Of a stretch of 64,000 bases of DNA, positions 38,017-50,100 are shown piece after piece. This DNA comes from Psilocybe azurescens (Eukaryota; Basidiomycota; Agaricomycetes; Agaricales; Agrocybaceae). The first letter of the stretch is position 1; each line of letters opens with the position of its first letter. Position numbers and translations under genes: made by a program. The stretch spans positions 496,001-560,000 of the forward strand of contig JAJIRX010000859.1 of the NCBI GenBank assembly GCA_023853785.1, given 5' to 3'. The notes under the pieces are model-generated. The model did no database searches and was not told the DNA's origin. It was given only the letters and a program-made list of their open reading frames with translations.

Positions 38017-39188
38017 TGCTTTGGAGCACTTGGTTTGTGTGCGTGGGGAGCTCTTCCCAATGGCCGCGAAGGTTGGGGTGAAGATTTGGGTAATTTGGAG
38101 CGGGAGTCTTTTAATTGTGTCGCGCGTCGGTGACGTTAATGCAATATACGCTTGAAAGGGAACACACCTTATACGCGAGTACTCCCTACAAATGTATGTG
38201 ATCTCAAAGGCAAGAGATACACGGTCTCTAACGCCTCATGATCTGATTAAGGAGCTTGGATTAGCTTGGATGAGACATGATGACTGTTATCACCAATGTC
38301 TTGAGCCTCCTCGCAGTGACGATGTCTGCTAGCTATGCTTCCGCTGTCTCCTCCAGTTGGAATTATTCTGCTTCCGAAAGTATGAAAAATAAAGGCGCCC
38401 AATTAGAACCGTTTGCGACTTGAAGATTTGCCGCTTCTTGTCAATGACGATCTGAGGGCATCAAAGGCCACCAAGATCGTGATCCAGCAGGCAAAACTGG
38501 AGACATCATTTCGTTCATTTCAAGTTGACTGTTGAACACACCAGGAGCAGAGTTGAACAAACGGTACACGGGTCTCATAGGAAAATATTCGGACCGGCGT
38601 CAGAAATTAACAATGGAAATCGTTTTTGGAAGTCATCACCCTTTTGGCTTTCTTGGTCCCTAGCCCCTAAATATCGACAGAGTACCGTATCACAACTTCA
38701 TCGACCTTTCTTAAGTGCCTGGCGTCACTCTGTACAAACTTCAGATGCAGGCATTAGTATATACACATCAAGATACTGACTTGGGTCTGAATTACGTAGA
38801 TTGTTATTTACCTGCTTGCAGTTTCAACAAGCATGAGGCATCAAATATTATGACTTGGTTGTGAGTCGTGCGATAATTAATGGAGCGCAATTTTATACCA
38901 TAGATTGAGTATTGGGACGATATTAACATTTTGAGCTAGTATTACAGAAAGCGTGGCAAGGAAATATCATATACCGAAGAGGCTTCATTTGCTTTGGGTT
39001 ATAGGATACAGAAATACCGAGAAAATTAAAAGCTTGCTAAAAGTTCAAGAAAGGTTGGAGCTCTTTGCGATATCCACTTGTGGAACATGGAAAGTAAGTT
39101 ATCAAGCAAGAACATTGGCATTCTTTGTGTTTCCTCCGAAGCCAGGCATTGTCGCTCGTTCGCGGCTATACAAAGTATAGAAGTATAG
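38017..39188. other. Intergenic between the two aquaglyceroporins
   Basis: About 1.2 kb containing the 5' flank of copy 1 and the 3' flank of copy 2. No coding signal beyond short random frames. Confidence 0.4.
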
Positions 39189-40619
39189 TCAGCCTGACAC
39201 GACACACGAAGAACTCGATAGAGTAACGAACAGATATTTGACGATACTTCGACTTTCAAATTGGTCTCCACTATACAAGAAAACATCATACAACATTGTA
39301 CCCAGCTGGGCGCCTGCAAAGATGCGATGACAGGGCTCCACAGCCAATATTGACTTGAAATCCTGTCATTCGGTATGCGAGAAAATTGTCATGAAGAAAA
39401 GACTAACTGTCTCGATGTAAAGACTTGAGTACCGTAACCAACCATAGAGGTCAGAATTCTTGGTCCGAGATCTCGAGCTGGGTTAAGAGCGAAACCTAGC
39501 GCCACAGTGTTAAAGAACGTTATACGGGAATTTCTGGCGGCAAATGCACAGTGAAAGCCGTCACATACCTGTCTGCATTCCGAAGCAGGCTGCAATTCCG
39601 ACGAATAAAATGAAGATTCCGACGCACACAAGTCCTGGTGTCAGCTGGTTTCGTCGATCCAACAAAGAGAGTAAACCGAAGAGCAGCAAAGCCGTGCCTA
39701 TGAATTCATCGAAAAAGCACCCTAGGTTCGTCATATAATCAAGCTATGCAACCGAATGTTAGCGTTTCGTGCAAATCAGAGTTGAGAACCAAGCGGGAGG
39801 CATGAGGCTTACTGGAACTGTGCAGAAATATCCCGCAGTGTTCATGGTTCTGACGTCACTGCCACCTTCTTTGATATTAATTGCGGTCTTGTAATTTCCG
39901 TAGACGATAGCCGCTCCGCAGATACCACCCAGGAGTTGAGAAAGCATATATCCAGGTACCTTGAGCCATGGGAATCCACGCCAAACTGCCATAGCTAAAG
40001 TGACCTAAGAAAAAGCTAAACACCATGCCCGCTTATCAGACAGAAAGTATCACTTACTGCCGGGTTGATATGTCCCCCAGAGAGAAAGATACCCAATGCG
40101 ATACCTACAAATATATCAGTGATGAATAACATATGCATGCATGCATGAATAGATATTACCTGCTCCCCATCCCAGACTCAGAGAGCCCCATGTCTGAGCA
40201 GAACGCAGTGTTATGACAGTTAAGTGCTAGAAAGAATCAATCTTACGCCAGCCGGTGAGGGAGAAATAGCAGGGACGGTGCTCAGGTTATATTGACAATT
40301 CGCCGCTGTCCCAAACATAACCAGTATCATCGTCCCGAAGAATTCACCCGCGTATTCCATCATGAATGAACTAAGATCGTGGTTTTATAAGTATTGCAGT
40401 GCTTGTTTATAGAATCCAGAATACAGACCGAGCGCGCCACATGCGCCCGTAAAAGTAGGGATGATCCGCATCGACGTATTCGTTTTGAGGTTTGGGTTTT
40501 GTCTGAATGACATGGGTCGACGGGCCTTGGGAGATAGGCGGTCGAGGTGCATGGAGGGACTCATCGTTGGGGAGCGTGTAATCCCAAATTTTGTTGCTGG
40601 TTGTGGAAGCCGTGGACAT
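39189..40619 (-). CDS. Aquaglyceroporin (MIP family), copy 2
   Basis: Second MIP channel, same strand and closely similar exon structure to copy 1. The start at 40619 gives MSTASTTSNKIWDYTLPNDE, with ADHPYFYGRMWRARS before TM1. [20 protein letters not shown] is TM1 and GGHINPAV the first [42 protein letters not shown] and [20 protein letters not shown] (second NPA, with the glycerol-type Asp) follow. The end is [10 protein letters not shown], then GTMLYDVFLYSGDQF, with a tail longer than copy 1, stopping at 39189. No frame break noticed. Duplicated by tandem duplication with copy 1. Confidence 0.9.
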
Positions 40620-41876
40620 TGTTAAGACTGGATGAGAGGTTGAGTTAGTACAAAGTTGCAGGTCAAGGTCCTTTTATATCCTTAAATCGACTAACTCAGG
40701 TTTCAAAAGGAAAAGTCGGAGCAGCAAAGAGGTGCGGTGGTGTTGAGCATAATCCGCCGGTGGGGCAACGAAGGTATAACCGTCGAGACTCAAGGCTCTT
40801 TTTTTCCTTCTGTCTTCTGCCTTACCACCCCAATAGGTTATTTGAGTGCTTCTCTTGGAAAGATGCATGGTTCTAAGTAGATGGCTCCCACATCAACACA
40901 ATCGCAAACTACGACCAGTCTTCCAGAGAATGATTCCCAGCACATAATAAATGGGAAATATTGTCATAAATCCTGCTTTGTTATGCAAAATGAGTCGAAT
41001 GGACACTGACAATCCCAGTTTCGCTACTTACATCCAAGATGATTAGTAGTAATCTGAGATGGCCTGAGAGAATTAAAAGAGTTACCTTCAGCCCTTGTGG
41101 AGCTTTCCATCATAGCAGGGTTCTATGGGTGTACACAACCAATATTTGCTTACAGGAAAACCGAGTTAACTAACAAAGACTAAAGAGAGTACGAATGACG
41201 TTCACCTTCGGTATCATCCCAGATTTGCCACTGCCCCAAAGGCCCTCGTTTCGAGTTAGGGAAGCAAGGGTCACAGCTCAAGCAAAGCTCAAGGGTGCCT
41301 GCAAGTCAGTATGGAGACATAGAAGATAGTCCAGATAGTCCAGTATCAGCCGAGTATCGCGCTTCTCCCATTTGGAATGGCTGGAGCGAGAATTCAAAGG
41401 AACGAGCAACTGGAGGGTGAACCTAATACAGCCGGCTGCCGAATCAAGGGGAGATTGAAATTTGAAATCAGTATCCAAATAAGCCGACAAGAGAAAAAAA
41501 ATAGTTGCATACTCGTGCTTAATACGTAGAGCTAGCAACCCCTCACATAAAACATGAAAGAAGGAAATTGAACTGTAAGTGCATAGTAATAATCGTAAGA
41601 GAATTTTTGAACTAAATAAAATTCTGACTGGTTTTCAGAATATTTGACTTGGATGCCATTGGCATCGGAAGCAATCAAACTACAAGCTCGTTTTAAGAGT
41701 CCAAACCTCAACTACTTACAACACTGGTCCTTTCTCATCTTGCGCCCGGCCCTAGTGCGGGCTACACCTTGTGTCCTATCAATATACTTAGAATGGGCAT
41801 ACGATAAAAGCCTTTTCTGCTGTTGTACATTTTGACACTAACACTCTCCAGTGAGTTGTGACGAGGACTGACGAGG
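40620..41876. other. Intergenic, no gene recognised
   Basis: About 1.25 kb between copy 2 and the F-box gene. Short frames only; the part nearest 41877 is the likely promoter of the F-box gene. Confidence 0.35.
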
Positions 41877-43873
41877 ATGACGATGACGATGGGAAATACG
41901 GATTCGAACAAGATTGAAGAATCTTTGATGCTTGTATATCTCCCACCCGAGATCCTGTTGATAATATTGACATTGGTGGACCCATCTGATATTTTAAGCC
42001 TTCGTCAGGTGAGCAGAACACCTCAGTGACAATATACCTGACGTTTCATTCATAACTAGACATGCAGGACACTACATAAACTGACGCATGAGCGCGTCGT
42101 TTGGCTGTCCAAGTTGCAGGAACAGGAAACCCATCTCCCACTCCCACCTGAAATTTTGCACAATCGCGAAGAAGACGGACATCTCTTTACATACTCTGTC
42201 GCTGCCATTGAGTCTACCGTGATCAAGGTCCAACACACAGCAGAGGCTTGGACGCGTGCTCGTGTGAGAACACCCAAGAAGCTCAAAAAGGATCGGATGG
42301 CTCCACGCTGATAGGTCTCAAATTGCTTCTCGATAGATGGTTGGTCGCTGTCTACTATGAAGGTGTCGTCCACATATACGATACTCAGCCTCAAGCATCT
42401 TTTACGACGGGTTCGCGTCACACCAACCCCACCAACCTGGATTCTCATGATGCGGCCGTTCTTCGAGCATCGCTTGTGCTGGAAACGAACTCTTATACGT
42501 CATTTTCGGTGGCGATTGACTCAACGGGACATCGTCTGATTCTAGCCCTTTCCCATCCGCGCCCGTACGCATTCAAGTTCTTCTCTTATGTAATCTTTAT
42601 TTTAATGTTATGCTCTAGACCTCACAAGGTTGACATTTACCAAATAGAACTTCTAGACCTTTCCGGCGAAACACCTGCCTTGAATAAAGTGTTTTATCTG
42701 ATACGGAGCATCCCGTTGCCGCACTACAAAGTCATCCAAGCCCTGGACGTTGCAAACAGAGTCATTATAGTTTCGACACCAGGAATCGTAGATGTTCTGA
42801 AGTGGGATGAAGATTATAATACTGAAGTACTTGGTCGTCGAGGAGCGATATTCCGTGTCAATATCGAAGATATCGAGGGTTTGGTTCGTAAATATCATCT
42901 TTGGTGTACTCCATCTAATATTTGTGTAGTGGAATGGCGTTGTAGCAGTCAGACTATTCGGTTCATATATCCTTGTCCACAAAACCCGCTCTATCGAGAT
43001 CCACCGTTACAAGAACCACAAACCGAACGAACCTTCCGGACATGTACTGAAGCACGTGTTCTCCCTAACATTTCGCGAAGTATCGTTATCCGAGTGCTCA
43101 AAATCAACAAACAAAATCTCTGAAACAACTACATACGAAATCTCCACTTTCGCATACGATGTCATCCAAGGTCTTTTCCAATACACGATCCGCCTCACAA
43201 TCCCACAACCCCCAACGTCTGAACTGCTACCATCTTTCGACGTTCAGCTGGCAGGTGTATACCCACTAGCTTTAGGTGTCGTTCAACCCATCGCCTCGTC
43301 AAGATCCGCACCCCAGAATCAAAGTCCCCCACTCCGATGACATACTCGCCAAACTTCAGTCCATCTCCCTCGTTCTCACACACACACGCGACGAGGAATT
43401 TCGACGCGTCCTCGTTCGCCGGCTCCCGTCGCGATCTCGATCACAGCAGCGCTACGACAACGGACTACAGCTCGCGCGGGTTTCTGAGCACACACTGCAT
43501 TGGCCCACAGGGCAAGCGTGGGATATGGGTCGAGAGGAAACGCACGAGCACCGTGCGCGATCTCCAGATCTGGAGCCGCGAGTCGCCGTTTTCGACGTCT
43601 GTGGCGGATTCGAGCTCGGGTTGCATGCTGTCAGGGCCAGGCGATGGAGGCTTTCCTTTACAAGTGGTAGAGATGGAGCGTAGAGTCGTGTATACGTTGC
43701 ATTCGTATGATCTCAGGGGTACGTCGTTGATTTCATTCAGCGAAATGGTCACAATCTTACGACATGGTCATCGTGTAGATGACATCATATGTTCTACCTT
43801 TGGCGAGTTGAGTGGCACCATTGTGCTAGGGCACAGGTCTGGCGATATCTCAATCATCAAACTGGAACATTAA
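41877..43873 (+). CDS. F-box protein (apparent frameshift)
   Basis: The N-terminal F-box (YLPPEILLIILTLVDPSDIL then SLRQTCRTLHKLTHERVVWL, across an intron after 42008) would dock to Skp1 in an SCF ubiquitin ligase. The rest, about 500 residues, resembles the beta-propeller-like C-terminal part of agaricomycete F-box proteins: LLLDRWLVAVYYEGVVHIYD, VVAVRLFGSYILVHKTRSIE, VERKRTSTVRDLQIWSRE and GTIVLGHRSGDISIIKLEH at the end. The ATG at 41877 starts MTMTMGNTDSN. One A appears missing in A5 42285-42289: PKKLKK reads into a stop, while GSDGSTLIGLKLLLDRW continues in the next frame. Later frame changes can be explained by short introns, for example 42891-42939. The substrate is unknown. Confidence 0.75.
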
Positions 43874-44129
43874 CCAGCCAATAAATGCCGAAGAAAGATT
43901 TAGTATATTCAGTATGTAAAGAATTCGAATTCTGCCAAATAAATTAACCAAATATTGATGCGAATACTTGCAACAGATCTGTAGTCGACTACATCACAAC
44001 TCTACCAAAGTTTTCTGTTACATCTTCAAAGCCTTTAAGAGGACTTCGGACGTTCTTTAAAATAACCTTCCAAGTTGCTGATAATTTCATGCTTCCATTG
44101 CCATTTGTCGGCCAATCAAATTTGCCAAA

Positions 44130-46321
44130 CTACCAGAACCGCGTTTGGACAGGGTCGAAGCCTGTCATCATGCGCAGCATAGCAATGTGGGACGTCAAGC
44201 TAGAAAACTATAAAACGAGTCAAAAGAGCGCATACATCCAACTCAGAAGACTGTCGCAGCAAGAAAGAGAGATCAAAGGGAATAGACCGACTCACTCCGT
44301 TACCGATAAACACCTCTGCCCTCTGTGCGATGTACATGTCCTGCGCTTGCGAAGTGGGCTTCTCCCAGCCCAGATGGAGGTCGCGGCTTGTCGCGATGCC
44401 TTCCCATTCCCATTCCAGATCACCCCATCCTTTCACCACGTCCTGGAGCAAAGCATGTTTCATCTCATCCAACCACACTGGCTCTCCATTTGTCAATATA
44501 TATATCTTCCTCAGATACTTATTCGCAACAGCTACATCTTGTGCTCGACTATTTTCTCCGATGTCTCTTCGACTTCCGGTCTGGAGGCCGGTGACACGGT
44601 CTCGGTCCGTATCCGTATTATTTTCAGCCTGATCTTGTTTTTGTGCGTCCTGGACAACGGCGCCTGTAACCCACCACCACCAACGCCAATTTGTCTCCAA
44701 CTTAGGTTTTGATTGAACCTTCAGACTTTCTCTCATGTCCGCAAAAGCCGCGTAGTCCAGGACTTCTCGTACGCGCTTCACCACCTGTTGAACATCTGGG
44801 GAACAGTGTCGCGCATAAACTTTCTTCCTCTCATCCTTGGACGAGACCTCGCGCGGATCATCGTCACCGTATCGTTCATCTGACGAGATGGTAGGGATTT
44901 CTTCGTCGTCGTTATTGACAATGCTCGGAACATCAAACGCGTCTCGGATTCTGAATTCTGGAAACGAATTGAATCCTGTATACATCGAGTCCCTTTCAGC
45001 GAGATTCGCACAATGCTCTTTGAAATCTCCCCTGCGGAGGTGCAACGCGAGGATGGGAAGAGGATGGGTGTCGTTAAGAAGAGACTGTTGTGCCTTCCGC
45101 TTTATCTTGATTTCAGGGAATGGTATGGATTCATTTGAAGGCACAGGAGCAACAGTGGGAGTGGGAGCGAGGAAGTTCCAAGACCCTTTAAAATACTCTG
45201 CTAAATTGATGTGCAGGTCTTGTTCGGCTGCAAAGAATTTGATGTGCTTGAGGAAGGAGCGCTTGATCAGGGGGGACTATGACCACTGTTTGAGCACCGG
45301 CGATGTAGAGAGGGTATCCCAGAGGGAGTGCATCCGCGACGAACCAAGAAGCCTGATTCAAGAATATCAAATTATATCCTCAGGAAATAAACACGTTGCC
45401 AATACCAGCTATCCAAGACATGATCCGGCGAAAATTTGTTCACTTCTATGCAATGGGCGTTCTTGTACTTGGGTGTGTCTAGGACTACAAGCCACGCGTC
45501 GAGGACCTTTTTCCCGTGGCTTCAGAGAGTATAATCTCGCTGTTGGTGAGCTGGAGATGGGACTCGACAGTCTCTTTGTCGATGAAAACTCGTTCGATCT
45601 GTGGACAGAGTCGCTCGAATACTCTGCTTGAGATTGAAGGCGGCAATGTGTTGACGAGATTACTTTCACTTCTTGATTCATAAATGCCGAGTATATGGCC
45701 TGGTTATGTAGTGATAAGAACAATTGGCTTCATTAAGTCGATTACTCATAACTCACCGCTGATCATCGTGGAGAGCGGTATCCGCGATGTAACGATGTGG
45801 CCATAATATATTCAGAATATTTGCTCCCACTTCTGTTCCATGTATAATCATCCCAAACGTATCTGCGACGTCGATATTGTAGATTTCCCAGCTCTCCCGC
45901 AACGCACACATATTTGGCATTGGACTTATCCTAGCTTTGCCTCTCTTGCTAACACGGCGCTGAACACCATTTTCTGAAGTATATTCCCCCATCCATATCC
46001 ATGCGGGTAATTTGCGAAGAATATGTATCGGCCGTCAGAAACGTCGCTCGACTGACTCAGCAAATTTTTCACAGAGATATTGTCTTTATACTCCCTGTAT
46101 CTTTCGTATAATGGCGGTAGATTCGAATTTAGGAGATCGGTTTCATTGAACAGTGGTGTGTCCTGGACCTCCGGGTATGGAATAGTAGACGCGTCCTTCT
46201 TTGCAACTTGAGAATTCCAGTCCGTTCGAGGAAAGAGTAATAAGACAATATCAGCCCTAAAGATCTCGACAATATGGCGTCTGTATCGCCTTGGTAGGCG
46301 AAACGATGCTGCGAGAGTCAC
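44130..46321 (-). CDS. O-fucosyltransferase-like family protein (frameshift and nonsense codon)
   Basis: Fungal family distantly like GDP-fucose protein O-fucosyltransferases; probably Golgi/ER lumenal, acceptor unknown. Visible segments: DGRYIFFANYPHGYGWGN near 46010, FERLCPQIERVFID and NAHCIEVNKFSPDHVLDSWY near 45420-45640, the nucleotide-sugar-type motif ILALHLRRGDFKEHCANLAE near 45000-45050, KIYILTNGEPVWLDEMK, and a last exon ending TGFDPVQTRFW (stop 44130). Two lesions: A5 (plus-strand T5 45508-45512) lacks one base before KVLDAWLVVLDTPKY, and codon 45277-45279 is TAG where the family has Trp (KQWS, stop, SPLIKRSFLK). The 5' exon is uncertain because no ATG is in frame at 46321. Possibly a pseudogene. 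Confidence 0.72.
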
Positions 46322-46909
46322 TATTGCATTTGACGGGTATCACTGCCGCCTAAGTTCGAAGCAATAGGCAATGGAATTTGGCTTGATGTAGACGGAAGAC
46401 TAATATTGCCTTCTCTAAAATAACGGAACATCGCTTAAAGCTTGAGTTAAGTACGCTGGAGAGATATTTTTATTGAGAAGGATGTGCACGGCGTAAAGCT
46501 TCGAAGGCTGTCACTGCAGCTGAAAATCAAGATTCCAAAAATAGATCGTATGGTGTTGGCAACTTTGAGTTTCAAATTTCAATTCGTGTGCATCGATATA
46601 CCACCTTAGACTTTACCAACAGAAGGTTAAGATCTTAATCGCACTCAAGGGGGTTCAAGTTCAAATATGTATTTATTATTGACAAAAAAGAAAGAAAGAA
46701 AATTCAGGCTCCAAAAGCATAAACAGTTTGTCTTTCCTGCGTCTCCTGCGTTTGTTTGTTGAGTTCCATGATTATTTTTATTCTTCATTCGTCTTTTTCG
46801 TTCGTTTATTAGTCCTTTCATGGGTTTCGACGTTTATACTCCTCTGTCGTTTTCTCCTCGGATCTTCAGACGGACAGCACAACAGGGAGGCGTTCACAAA
46901 CCTGCGTCG
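46322..46909. other. Intergenic, no gene recognised
   Basis: About 590 bases with an A-rich stretch (AAAAAAGAAAGAAAGAAA at about 46684) and no coding signal. Confidence 0.35.
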
Positions 46910-47517
46910 CTAGGCGAAACTGAACTGCTGCAGACAATTCAAGTAGACCGATTGCGACAACAGAGTAAGCACTAGACCTATGCCGAAACCGCCGCCAATG
47001 AGGACATCGCTCATGCAGGAACAAGGGAGGAGGCCAGGGGTGATTATCTCTGAAAGCCGCAGTGTAAGCAGGAAGTTCAACATTACCCCCAAGCAAACAC
47101 CACGCCAGCATGATGAGAGCGAGTAAGGAAAGAGGTCAACTAACTGTGAACTTTAAAGCAGACCCATGAAGATCGCGTAGCCAACCTCAGATTGAACTTC
47201 TGCGGCGGTATGTCCCCGGCCGAGGCCTTGAGTCTTGCTAAGGGTTTTACAAAACGTCGCCCACCTCCCTTCAACTTTATTTGCCAGAGCGTCCCAACTC
47301 CACTCCAGCTCTAGAGAAAGAGTTGGTCAGTATATTGAAGTGGTAGAAGGTAAACAAAACCAGCGGCCAGATCAACCGCTGCATTGCCGGTTGTCGGCGG
47401 ACATCCACGCAATGTGCTGTGCACACCATGTTAGCTAGATTGTACAATCGTGCTTAAAACCAAACAAGGATACTTACCATACATGATGAAAGTAACACGC
47501 AAGGCGTTCACAGTCAT
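46910..47517 (-). CDS. Tentative small gene, product unknown
   Basis: Several minus-strand pieces look coding and are separated by plausible splice signals. MTVNALRVTFIMY starts at 47517 with GTAAGTATCC as donor. LEWSWDALANKVEGRWATFC and KTQGLGRGHTAAEVQSEVGY lie at about 47170-47320. A hydrophobic segment, VLIGGGFGIGLVLTLLSQSV, lies at about 46940-47010. A membrane protein of about 150 residues is possible. I do not recognise the family and cannot fix the reading frame between pieces. Confidence 0.35.
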
Positions 47518-48593
47518 TGCACGTTATACAATGCAGTCGACAGCTATATATGAGGGTCCATGACCTAAGAAGACGATGATGTAATGTGACCACTTACTAT
47601 GCGGCAAGGTTAAGTGGAAGCGGACGCGACATTGAGGATCAGCGTCATCTTGTTTAAGATAATAGTTAAAGTCGTCGACGTGCATCACAGCAACGTTGAG
47701 CAGTGGTGAGGTAGGATGAAGTGAGTATCAAACCTCGAGATGGTGGTGGTTGAGAAGAAAGAGAGGTCGAAAGTGCGGAATGGTTTATATACGTCCTGTG
47801 GCAAAATATGGTCTTGTTTGTTCCATCCTAATTTGAAGTGCCACTGGACTTGTCCTATAAATCTCCGTGAACGCCTCTATTGCCAGCGTTTGTATGAATC
47901 ACCCAGGGAATCAGGAATGACTGAGAAATCATGGGACGACGTCGCTGGCTGTACGGTATTTAGATAAATCCCGTTGTTGTTATCCACTTCCAATCCAGGA
48001 ATAATGAAAAATTAACGGTGGGTAAATCGGCTCTTCGTGGACAGAAATGCAGCCATCGATATGGCGAATGGGAAAACACGGCCCAGTCTCCAGTAAAAGA
48101 CGCGAGATATCATTGTGGATAGAGGCTGGATCAGCTTCGCTGAGAATTTCCATCAACTTCGAGCTCTAGAACAAAAAGGCGTGCTGATATATCCTGGGGA
48201 TTGAGAATCCAAATATAGAGGCAGTTACGATCTGTGGGCGCTTGTGTGAATCCCACCTAAACTGCAACACAACAGACTTGACAGGTGAGCCCCTAGATAT
48301 CGGATCCGTTGCAAATTCAAATGAGCAGAGTGTGTCATTAGATTGTTCAGAGCTTTCGCATTGATGGCCCAGAGGAAACCATCTTAGTATTACGAGGATA
48401 GTTGGGATCGAGAGTGGCACAAGAGACACAGCACGAGGCGCCGCGTGACAAGCAGGATGCTGTGCAAATATCTTTGACAGTATATGCACCTGCTTGGCAG
48501 TCTTTAATAAAATAAACAAAGTGGCTACCGGCACGTGGGACGTGCCGGTTCGTTGTTCTGTATCCTGGACAGACTTGCCCCATTGCCTTAGTA
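47518..48593. other. Intergenic upstream of the HD-domain gene
   Basis: No convincing gene. A minus-strand frame at 48166-48645 overlaps the HD gene's first exon and is probably a shadow. Confidence 0.35.
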
Positions 48594-49788
48594 ATGTCGA
48601 CGTCAATAACACCTCCCAAGCGCGTATTTCCTCCTCTCTATACACCCACGGGAGACTCTTTGAAGGATAAGCTAGCTTTTATTCACATTCTTGAAAGACT
48701 CAAGGTGTGTTCAAACGAGACTTGAATTACCTTGACCCAATAAAATTAATACTGGCGCGTCGGAGAAAGACTCAGAAAAGAACAGGATGGATAGATAACG
48801 AGGTAGCTGTCGAAATAAATCATTACACGACAGGATATAACGCCTTGTTTTTGTAGATCCCAAGTCCAGAAAGGTACGCTTGAACTTTTGATCTCATCTC
48901 AATGATTCAAAACAACTGGCAATCTAAGTATTTCAGACCACATGTATCGCATGGCTATGCTCGCTATGCTCTCTGAAGATCCAAATCTAGACATTTCCAA
49001 GTTGGTGCAGTGATCCATTGCGGTTTAAACTCAATTAATCGATAACGGCGGTTATTTCTGCGTCTCACACCACACTCTCCTTCCTAATTCGAATTTTTGT
49101 CTACTGCTCGCCGTAGATGCGTCATGATGGCCTTGGTGCACGACCTGGCTGAAGCTCAAGGTACTTTTTCATATTAATCTTGTGGTTATAGTCACCGAAA
49201 CCATTCGGCAATACTTAGTGGGAGACATCGCTCCCAGAGAGGGCATACCCAAAGCAGAGAAGCACCGGCTTGAATCCGAAGCAATGCACAACATAGTACA
49301 CGACATGCTCCACAATAGCCCTGCAGCCCAGAAGATCAACTCCCTCTGGATGGTGGGTCTTCTGGCTTTATACCCCAAAGGGCGTATTTTGCATAGGTTT
49401 CTAACAATCACTGCTTCTAGGAATACGAAGAGGGACAGTCTCCCGAAGCCAAATTCGTCAAAGGTGTGCATTTTCAGAAATACTAATGGTTCTAAATATC
49501 AGTTCTAATCCGACCACAGATCTTGACCGCTTCGAAATGGCATCCCAAGGTAAGCTTTGCTCTCATTTTCATGGAAACTGAATCCCTTTCAGTCTCTTGT
49601 TGGAATTGCTCAATCTTTTGAATCATATTACAGCACTAGAATACGAACGAAATCACGGCGCCAGTTTACAACCCTTTTTCGACAGTAGCGTCACAAAAAT
49701 TCGTCATTCACAAGTTCAAGAATGGGGTCAAGGTTTGATGGAAGAAAGAGAACAAATGAAGAATAGGTCCATGAAACAAGACACGTAG
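48594..49788 (+). CDS. HD-domain 5'-deoxynucleotidase (HDDC2/YfbR-like)
   Basis: Metal-dependent phosphohydrolase that dephosphorylates deoxynucleoside 5'-monophosphates in its characterised relatives. Exons by eye: a start at 48594 giving MSTSITPPKRVFPPLYTPTG and LAFIHILERLK; RTGWIDNE; IPSPE; DHMYRMAMLAMLSEDPNLDI; MMALVHDLAEAQ (the HD pair); then, across an intron at about 49162-49219, VGDIAPREGIPKAEKHRLES, AMHNIVHDMLHNSPAAQKI, EYEEGQSPEAKFVK, DLDRFEMASQ (distal Asp) and ALEYERNHGASLQPFFDSSV. The metal ligands H...HD...D are all present. Seven or more exons, with introns of 45-70 nt. Frames join cleanly. Confidence 0.9.
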
Positions 49789-50100
49789 ACCTAGACGTGC
49801 ATTTGCAGGATAGAGATTCGACGATCTTGCGTGGGTGACATTAATGTGCATGGGGTCCTAGTCGGTCTGCCATGTATCAGCCTTACGGTACGATGGGTGC
49901 TATGATGATGTAACTGTGCCCCTTTCCCCTTCACTGAAGTGGGTGTTGCTATAGGAGCACCGTTACGGCCTGAGTCTCAGCACATTAGAGACCTGAAAGA
50001 GAGATGGTCCTCGGATAGCAAAAATCGTTGCTTGCAAGCGACTACATTGCCAATGGCCCTTATCATCATGTTTCCTTCATATATGATTTCTCCTTACTTA

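Noticed and set aside
48166..48645. Minus-strand Cys-rich frames (CPGYRTTNRHVPRAG)
   Set aside because: They overlap the start of the well-supported HD gene on the other strand, and two frames compete; no recognised family.
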